In this document: piece after piece, positions 61,901-64,000 of the stretch
Layout: every line of letters begins with the position of its first letter
Position numbering within the stretch: the first letter of the stretch is position 1
Origin: Odiellus spinosus
Lineage: Eukaryota; Arthropoda; Arachnida; Opiliones; Phalangiidae
Reading direction: 5' to 3'
Assembly (NCBI GenBank): GCA_963920705.1
Contig: OY987238.1
Span: 10,782,183 to 10,846,182 of the forward strand
DNA length: 64,000 bases
The notes under the pieces: model-generated
Seen by the model: only the letters and a program-made list of their open reading frames with translations
What the model was told of the DNA's origin: nothing
Database searches by the model: none
Program-made: the position numbers and the translations under genes

Positions 61901-63448
61901 TTGTAAATTTTTTAAATAGTGGATTAGGCCTATTTAAACAATAAGGAATCGATAAAAAAATCACTTGTTGTTAGATTGCATCCTCCCTTTAATAAACTTA
62001 AAATTGAAAATATCAAAAGTATATGACGATATAGGTTATTTCTGGAACGTAATTAGCGATAATTTTCAGGCCAAAGGCAAAATTAATTCTGGATTAAGTA
62101 CTTTTACGAAAAAGACCACGCGAAAGCAAATTTATCACGTGCCAGAAAGCGTGAGATTAAACTGTAGGCTTCACAATAGCCACGCGACTATAGTAATGGC
62201 GTAGGAAAATGATAAAAGCCTCATTTTAATATAACGGATTTTTGCGGGAACTCCTCTTGAAATTGACCATGAAAGCTCATCTTCAAACTCGAGGTAGAAT
62301 AAAAAAAAAAAAAAAAAACCTTAAATATCGATTGTCGATAAAAGGCTAGTTTGGGAATTTGAGAGTCACTCTTCCATATATACATAACGTAAAATTGAAC
62401 CCTACCATTCATTTTCTTCCTAATTTTTTTATTTAAAATAGTTTCCCATCTTTCCGGAAAAACTAGGGTTTTTTTATTCAATTTTAAATAAACTATCCCT
62501 TCCTTTTCTCTTTTTATTATTAAATTTTATTATCAAATTTTGTTTCAAAAAGAACAAACGCTCAATTAACTCCTAATTAGAAAAATGATACTTACAAAAG
62601 TAGTAAAATGATAGTAATATTTGTAGTCGTTCATTTGAACTTGAAGAATCTATTGGGGAAAAAAAATTAACGAGGTTAAAAATGATTAAAATTATTAGAT
62701 GATTTTGTAATTTTATTAACTTATTTATTGAGTAACCCTTTTATGCTAAACTTAGCATACTTCTACTTGGAGGTTTTAATTTACTTATGGTATCATCAAT
62801 TATATTCTGAAAATTGTTCTAAACCGATTAAGGCTTAGCGAGTTCAGTTCGCAAGTTTAGTAAACAGTTCTGAATGTACATATTAACTTTTAAGCCAATA
62901 ATTATTGACAACTGATCTTGACCTCATCTGACCTTTTCAAAAATGTTTAAAACGGTTTCAGTCTCTAGTGTGAAGGTAGCTTTCGAAAATTGTGAATTAT
63001 CGCGAAAACCTTTAGTAATTTTAGGTTTTCGAATTTCCCAAACTCTTAATTGTATTTATAAGTAGACGCCTGAAAAGGTGTTTTAACGTACGCTCTAATG
63101 TGTTCAGGGAAAAGCTTCATTACTGGATTTAATTGATCGAGACTTTCCAAAGTAACGCTTTACAGATAATAGTTCATTAAGTAGTAACAGCTAACGATAT
63201 CTATATCTTTTAAACCTTTAATATATTGAAAGGGTTACTCTTTAAGTTCTCTCAAGTAATTAGGAAACTTACGGCAGAGAGTAAGGTTCCTAAATCTTCT
63301 GGGCGGACATCAAGGATGATGCTATAAATTCCTCTGCTTTTGATGTCTTTTAAAATATCGTGGAACGTGTCTTTTGTTGTTTTCCGAAAAATAAACTGTA
63401 CATTTCTTGGCATGGGTGGTTTCACCAGTTCCTGTAGATTGACCAGAG
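30311..63448 (-). CDS. kainate-type ionotropic glutamate receptor (3' part, 11 exons)
   Basis: The gene encodes a glutamate-gated cation channel subunit of the kainate (GRIK) class, acting at the plasma membrane of neurons or muscle. Coding exons: 63273-63448, 62596-62649, 58478-58642, 49770-49922, 46103-46204, 44642-44743, 43223-43426, 37992-38552, 33764-33986, 32636-32901 (or to 32630) and 30311-30520. They join in frame into about 737 codons. Numbering from the first full codon: end of the amino-terminal domain 1-250; ligand-binding half S1 from about 251; binding Arg 333; M1 about 371-392; pore loop about 416-440; M3 with [12 protein letters not shown] about 445-471; binding Ser-Thr 499-500; binding Glu 547; M4 about 634-656; cytoplasmic tail after that. 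All introns are phase 0 except the one before the first exon and the one between 33764 and 32901 (phase 1). The start lies beyond the right edge. Membership in the kainate class rests on [23 protein letters not shown] and the VNMTAY region; the exact orthologue is not assigned. Confidence 0.92.
32226..32400 (+). repeat. two-copy repeat R9, copy 1
   Basis: It shares ordered words with 48752-48925: CCAATAAAAATCCATTTC-like, GTCTAGGTTAAGCA-like, GAGGAAAAACTACCTCTCTT, TCTCCGCGCC. The two are diverged, direct copies. Class unknown. Confidence 0.55.
32434..32439 (-). promoter_or_regulatory. candidate poly(A) signal, short receptor isoform
   Basis: AATAAA on the minus strand, 107 bases after the TGA that closes the read-through tail at 32546. 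It would allow an mRNA that stops in the intron. Confidence 0.35.
32546..32901 (-). CDS. receptor exon with end of S2, M4 and optional short tail
   Basis: After the acceptor CGGAATTAAG the exon completes a Gly codon split with the upstream exon and reads [18 protein letters not shown], the Trp-Trp pair NKWWKSPG, then M4 ([20 protein letters not shown]) and the juxtamembrane KRNAQSNR. Two donors in phase 0 follow: CGG|GTAATT (exon end 32636) and ATT|GTGAGT (exon end 32630). The first resembles the GTAATA and GTAATC donors used by two other exons here. If neither is used, reading continues 29 codons to TGA at 32546-32548, giving a short Ser/Thr/His tail. The conserved part ends at the donor, so splicing to 30520 is the likelier default. 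Confidence 0.88.
33129..33289. mobile_element. FB1 short internally deleted copy
   Basis: A 161-bp copy with both tips, TTAAAGGGAAAATGCAACC on the left and GGTTGCATTCTCCCTTTAA on the right. The whole inner arm and core are lost. It sits in the intron between exons 33764 and 32901, inside an AT-rich GGATAATATAGG-type repeat. Confidence 0.75.
33340..33600. repeat. degenerate GGATAATATAGG-type repeat
   Basis: Repeated words such as ATAGGATAATATAGGAATAT and ACAGGATAATATGGGACC. The complement of similar words occurs at about 5840-6200. Confidence 0.45.
33764..33986 (-). CDS. receptor exon, ligand-binding half S2
   Basis: After the acceptor ATATAAATATAG it reads 74 codons plus one base. It starts [20 protein letters not shown] and contains YAFLMEST with the Glu that holds the ligand amino group (GRIK2 E738 equivalent), then the [19 protein letters not shown] stretch typical of kainate receptors. 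The donor is CCCAAAG|GTTAGA, weaker than consensus, phase 1. Confidence 0.93.
34058..34217 (+). repeat. dispersed repeat family R11, copy 2
   Basis: Contains TTTAAACACCAAAAACGTGT, GGTGATTCCGAAAATAAAAT and AGCTGCAAGCTTCCCTTTAA. An internal T run of about 18-20 bases is an expansion not seen in the 25138 copy. Intronic in the receptor gene. Confidence 0.6.
34218..36130. other. receptor intron, no feature recognised
   Basis: Part of the 4.0-kb intron between exons 37992-38552 and 33764-33986. It has short T-rich and CT-rich words, and no extra exon seen. Confidence 0.45.
36195..36510 (-). mobile_element. MITE family FB6 (316 bp), copy 2
   Basis: The same length as copy 1 in the opposite orientation. 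Ends CAAGAAGCCATTCAGGTTCC and TGAATGAATTCTTG-type complement. Flanks GTTCTAT (36188-36194) and ATTCTAT (36511-36517) match at six of seven bases. It sits inside a short tandem repeat whose 24-bp unit (CCAAAGGACTAGTTCTAT core) occurs twice on the left and in changed form on the right. Confidence 0.75.
36518..37991. other. receptor intron, no feature recognised
   Basis: AT-rich, no exon or repeat family seen. Confidence 0.45.
37992..38552 (-). CDS. receptor exon with S1 end, M1, pore loop and M3
   Basis: This 187-codon exon follows the acceptor GTTTGTTTCAG and ends CGC|GTAAGT. It reads [20 protein letters not shown] (Pro, Thr and Arg of the glutamate pocket), M1 ([16 protein letters not shown]), the SPYEW and NPHPC words, the pore [20 protein letters not shown]3 with [15 protein letters not shown], and EGGSTMTFF (Ser and Thr of the pocket). 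At the Q/R site, the residue after Met in the MQQG motif, the codon is CAC (His). Thr and Ser in the pocket match GluK1 and AMPA receptors rather than GluK2. Open frames on the plus strand over it are shadows. Confidence 0.97.
38553..39591. other. receptor intron, no feature recognised
   Basis: Start of the 4.7-kb intron towards exon 43223-43426. Nothing recognised in this part. Confidence 0.45.
39592..39936. mobile_element. FB1 copy, core type II, right tip lost
   Basis: Left end TTAAAGAGAGAATGCAACC, arm ATAGGCTTAGTGAGATTC and inverted partner ATCCAGCTAAGCCTATTTTG. The core has CCCGTATAAGGATCAATG and ATAGTCCTTATACGGGGAG instead of the type I words. The right outer arm is missing. Confidence 0.7.
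39937..43132. other. receptor intron with simple repeats
   Basis: Contains a GA run at 40337-40352, an A-rich run at about 41322-41341 and a GCCGTTAGAGG-family repeat at 41945-41975. Plus-strand open frames at 41081-41305 and 42574-43120 lack family features. Confidence 0.45.
43223..43426 (-). CDS. receptor exon, ligand-binding half S1
   Basis: 68 codons after the acceptor GCGCTTTTCAG. It begins [20 protein letters not shown], then [20 protein letters not shown], and ends KEIIEK before AAG|GTAATC. This is the start of S1, with the invariant Tyr and the GFCIDLL word of the iGluR ligand domain. Sequons NLT and NTS are present. Phase 0 at both ends. Confidence 0.95.
43762..44167. repeat. 29-bp minisatellite, 14 units
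   Basis: Fourteen consecutive units of exactly 29 bases (AGTAAAAACGTCTCAAAGTT then TGTCCCCCA). Variants are ordered: early units carry TATAAAC and CCCCCG, units 4-6 share GTACTCCA, and units 8-10 and 12 begin TGTAAAAAC. It lies in the 1.2-kb intron between exons 44642-44743 and 43223-43426. It has no spacers, so it is not a CRISPR array. Confidence 0.95.
44642..44743 (-). CDS. receptor exon, linker before S1
   Basis: 34 codons between the acceptor TCTTCGTCGCAG and ATA|GTAAGT. It reads [20 protein letters not shown] and ends ITLRVTTII. It matches the family's Gly-x-Trp at the end of the amino-terminal domain and the ITLxVTTI strand that opens the ligand domain. Two NIT sequons. The plus-strand open frame at 44687-44962 is a shadow. 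Confidence 0.9.
45220..45500 (+). mobile_element. dispersed element family FB2, best copy
   Basis: About 281 bp from AGCTGCGTTCATACTAGGCC to GCTAGTGTGACCGTAGCT. The ends are an imperfect inverted pair. Inner words: TTTCTCGAATCGATTTGATT, CGGTTTCAACAACCGATAG, TGACGCTTAAAAC. Intronic in the receptor gene. Confidence 0.7.
46103..46204 (-). CDS. receptor exon, amino-terminal domain
   Basis: 34 codons after the acceptor ATCCGTTTCAG and before AAG|GTAATA. It reads [20 protein letters not shown] and [14 protein letters not shown]. The GLTGRIxF word is the conserved end segment of the receptor amino-terminal domain. Phase 0 on both sides. Confidence 0.92.
46205..47337. other. receptor intron, no feature recognised
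   Basis: Contains two copies (about 45995-46035, just outside the exon, and 46698-46755) of a short motif like GGTTTAACATTTTGTATCAA that is also seen at 293-345, 1141-1200, 10770-10800 and 42425-42475. No exon seen. Confidence 0.4.
47338..47684. mobile_element. FB1 copy, core type II, left tip lost
   Basis: It begins inside the left arm (AAACAAATATTAAACTAG), has AATAGGCTTAACTGGATTC against AATCCAGCTAAGCCTATT, and ends GGTTGCATTCTTCCTTTAA. The core carries CATTGATCGATGACTC and CATTGGTCACTA words (type II). Confidence 0.7.
47685..48311. other. receptor intron, no feature recognised
   Basis: AT-rich; nothing recognised. Confidence 0.45.
48312..48578 (+). repeat. two-copy dispersed repeat R5, copy 2
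   Basis: Direct match to 26066-26321 over most of its length; see that entry for shared words. Intronic in the receptor gene. Confidence 0.65.
48752..48925 (+). repeat. two-copy repeat R9, copy 2
   Basis: Diverged direct copy of 32226-32400. It shares GAGGAAAAACTATCTCTCTT and TTTTCTCCGCGCCC. Confidence 0.55.
49393..49650 (+). mobile_element. FB2 fragment joined to an FB1 right arm
   Basis: From 49393 to about 49587 it follows FB2 (GAACGGGAAACCGTCTTTTC, CGGTTTCAACAACCGATAG). It then switches to the FB1 outer right arm at TAATGGATTAGGCCTATTTA. Both parts are incomplete. Confidence 0.55.
49770..49922 (-). CDS. receptor exon, amino-terminal domain
   Basis: 51 codons after the acceptor CTTATATTATAG and before TCC|GTAAGC. 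It begins [20 protein letters not shown] and has the Cys of [14 protein letters not shown], then NYINS. The ALMYDSVY word is the family's conserved lobe-2 helix. One NVS sequon. Phase 0 on both sides; it joins directly to VIK of the upstream exon. Confidence 0.95.
50125..50335 (-). repeat. dispersed repeat family R11, copy 3
   Basis: Inverted relative to the other copies: AAACTTGGAGCTAAAAATTG, TTATTTTCGGAATCACCGTG and GGGCCAATCATATTATTTCA. Intronic. Confidence 0.6.
50398..50634 (+). mobile_element. dispersed element family FB2
   Basis: From AGCTGAGTTCATAATAGGCC to GCTAGCGTGACTGCAGCT, with a shortened middle compared with the 45220 copy. Confidence 0.65.
50635..51909. other. receptor intron, no feature recognised
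   Basis: Part of the 8.6-kb intron between exons 58478-58642 and 49770-49922. The minus-strand open frame at 51519-51806 does not resemble the receptor or any family I know. Confidence 0.45.
51910..52265. mobile_element. FB1 copy, core type II, right tip lost
   Basis: Left end TTAAAGGGAGAATGCAACAC, arms AATAAGCTTAACTGGATTC and AATCCAGCTAAGCCTATT, core CTCGTATAAGGACCATC. It fades after AAACGATAAGGAATCTATTC. Confidence 0.7.
52858..52985. mobile_element. FB1 left-arm remnant
   Basis: TTAAAAGGGAGTGTG, then the arm words CGATTCCTTATCATTTAAAT and TCTAATCCACTAGTAAAAAT; the rest is absent. Confidence 0.5.
54268..54480 (+). mobile_element. dispersed element family FB2
   Basis: From AAGCCTTGAAATCTATTTCT to GCTAGTGTGACCAAGGCT. 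The inner words CGGTTTCAACAACCGATAG and AAATCGATTAAGAAATGC are present. Confidence 0.65.
54481..57366. other. receptor intron with a long T run
   Basis: An uninterrupted run of 35 T lies at 55961-55995. The 117-residue plus-strand frame across it owes its length to that run. No exon seen. Confidence 0.5.
57367..57699. mobile_element. FB1 copy, core type I, both TTAA tips
   Basis: Left TTAAAGGGAGAGTACAACC, right GGTTGCATTCTCCCTTTAA. Part of both arms is deleted. The core with AAAGGCCCGTCGTTCACGCG is nearly identical to the 61550 copy. Confidence 0.8.
57700..58477. other. receptor intron, no feature recognised
   Basis: Flanks the donor of exon 58478-58642. Nothing recognised. Confidence 0.45.
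58478..58642 (-). CDS. receptor exon, amino-terminal domain
   Basis: 55 codons after the acceptor TTTTCATATAG and before AAG|GTAAGT. It reads [20 protein letters not shown] and later LSRANVIK. The DIE[13 protein letters not shown] word is characteristic of arthropod kainate-type receptors. NMT sequon. Phase 0 at both ends. Confidence 0.95.
58643..60577. other. receptor intron, no exon recognised
   Basis: Part of the 4.0-kb intron between exons 62596-62649 and 58478-58642. A 158-codon plus-strand frame at 59669-60145 is CT-rich and overlaps other open frames in all three phases. I do not call it a gene. An A run of about 19 bases lies near 59360-59378. Confidence 0.45.
60578..60916 (-). mobile_element. 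inverted-end element family FB3, copy 5
   Basis: Inverted relative to the 12141 copy. It holds CATCACCCCTGTCTGGCTCG, CCAAAGAGTGGCGC, CCGCTAGAGTGTCTCGAATC and TAAGCTACGGGGGCGTTGTT. Outer ends CCAAAAGTCTATCAC and GGTAGATAG-like. Intronic. Confidence 0.7.
60917..61549. other. receptor intron, no feature recognised
   Basis: An 81-codon plus-strand frame here is CT-rich and has no family features. Confidence 0.4.
61550..61992. mobile_element. FB1 copy, most complete (443 bp, core type I)
   Basis: TTAA at both tips, left AGGGAGAATGCAACCTAA and right TTAGATTGCATCCTCCCT. All arm blocks are present in inverted order: AAATAGGCCTAATCCAC, ATTAAACTAGAAATAAA, AATAGGCTTAGCGGGATTC, then their complements. 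The core carries AAGGTCTAGCGACCAATG and its inverted partner. A good reference copy for the family. Confidence 0.88.
62596..62649 (-). CDS. receptor 54-base micro-exon
   Basis: Eighteen codons, [18 protein letters not shown], between the acceptor TCCCCAATAG and TTT|GTAAGT. It supplies the QMNDYKYxYxFTT strand that the family always has between the two neighbouring exons, which would otherwise be missing. Phase 0 at both ends, so skipping it would keep the frame. Confidence 0.92.
63273..63448 (-). CDS. receptor exon, amino-terminal domain (first in window)
   Basis: Two bases finishing a split codon, then 58 codons starting [20 protein letters not shown] and ending DLGTLLSA before GCC|GTAAGT. 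The acceptor is TTTTTGACAG. It matches the family's L-x-x-LQEL segment of lobe 1 and the IILD strand. The preceding exon must end in phase 1 and lies to the right, most likely outside the window. Confidence 0.93.
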
Positions 63449-64000
63449 CTGTCAAAAATAATTAAAATTCAAATCATTGACAGAGTTCATAAGAAAATTA
63501 CGGGGAAAATGGAACATTCAAAATTGAATTTTGCATGTTAAGAATTCATATTATGATTTTAAGAATTTTCTCATATGGAAAAATTGTACCAATCATATTA
63601 ATACAACCGATAATAGCTCTGAAATGTAATTGGAGTTTCAATTTGTGACAACCATTTTATGTTTAACCGAGAACCTTATTAAATATTACACTAGAAGTGA
63701 TACACAAGGCAGCTAAAAACTTTTAATCAAGGAACCAGTCTATGATTAAGTCACACCATGCGCACGCGTATTGTTTTGTTAAATCCAATCAGGTGCTTCG
63801 ACATTTAGCCTAAAATCGTAGCTATGGCATGGCTATTTGAAAACTCCGCCCACTACATCATTTAGAGGCTCTGTCTTCTATGGAGAGATGGGGATTCCTG
63901 GATTAATTATTGCTTTAATAGAGGTTTAGGCCTAAATGCGTATAAATTGCCTTTAGTTAAACGATATTTAATTATTTCAAACTATAATGATTTCAAGTTT
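63449..64000. other. receptor intron reaching the window edge
   Basis: I looked for the upstream exon on the minus strand and did not find one. The gene continues past the right edge. Confidence 0.5.

Noticed and set aside
62930-62985. Sequence resembling an FB2 right end (GGTTTCAGTCTCTAGTGTGA)
   Set aside because: Only one end is visible and the match is short; not enough to call a copy.
1-64000. tRNA, rRNA or other structured RNA genes
   Set aside because: I looked for tRNA A and B box words and rRNA-like blocks and saw none that could be supported.

Overview
The window looks like AT-rich animal DNA from an arthropod, most likely an insect. It has spliced exons with GT/AG borders, kilobase introns, no operon-like gene packing, and many short inverted-repeat transposons. 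The species cannot be fixed from the sequence alone.

The one gene that can be read confidently is on the minus strand and fills the right half. It is the 3' two thirds of a kainate-type ionotropic glutamate receptor gene. Eleven coding exons run from 63448 down to 30311: 63273-63448, 62596-62649, 58478-58642, 49770-49922, 46103-46204, 44642-44743, 43223-43426, 37992-38552, 33764-33986, 32630/32636-32901 and 30311-30520. All junctions are in frame. They encode the end of the amino-terminal domain, the whole ligand-binding domain, membrane segments M1 to M4 and a cytoplasmic tail. The start codon and the first part of the amino-terminal domain lie beyond the right edge. The tail has two possible endings. 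One is a distal exon at 30311-30520 that resembles the vertebrate GRIK tail. The other is a short read-through ending at 32546, followed by a candidate poly(A) signal. The channel pore has His where most family members have Gln or Arg (the Q/R site).

The left part (1 to about 30,000) is downstream of this gene. I see no convincing protein-coding gene there, only one weak candidate terminal exon on the plus strand at 23401-23496. It is rich in dispersed repeats, and the same families also sit in the receptor introns. They include: a TTAA-flanked fold-back element of up to about 570 bp with at least ten full or partial copies; a 337-338 bp element with three copies, each with a perfect 7-bp target duplication; a 316 bp element with two copies, also with 7-bp duplications; an element with long inverted ends (five copies); an element with imperfect inverted ends (six copies); and several two- to six-copy families. 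There is also a 14-unit 29-bp minisatellite in a receptor intron, a 30-bp tandem repeat, and several long A/T runs.

I found no tRNA, rRNA, CRISPR array, virus or prokaryotic-type system, and no autonomous transposase. The observations most worth checking are the alternative receptor tails, the His at the pore selectivity site and the two 7-bp-duplication element families.
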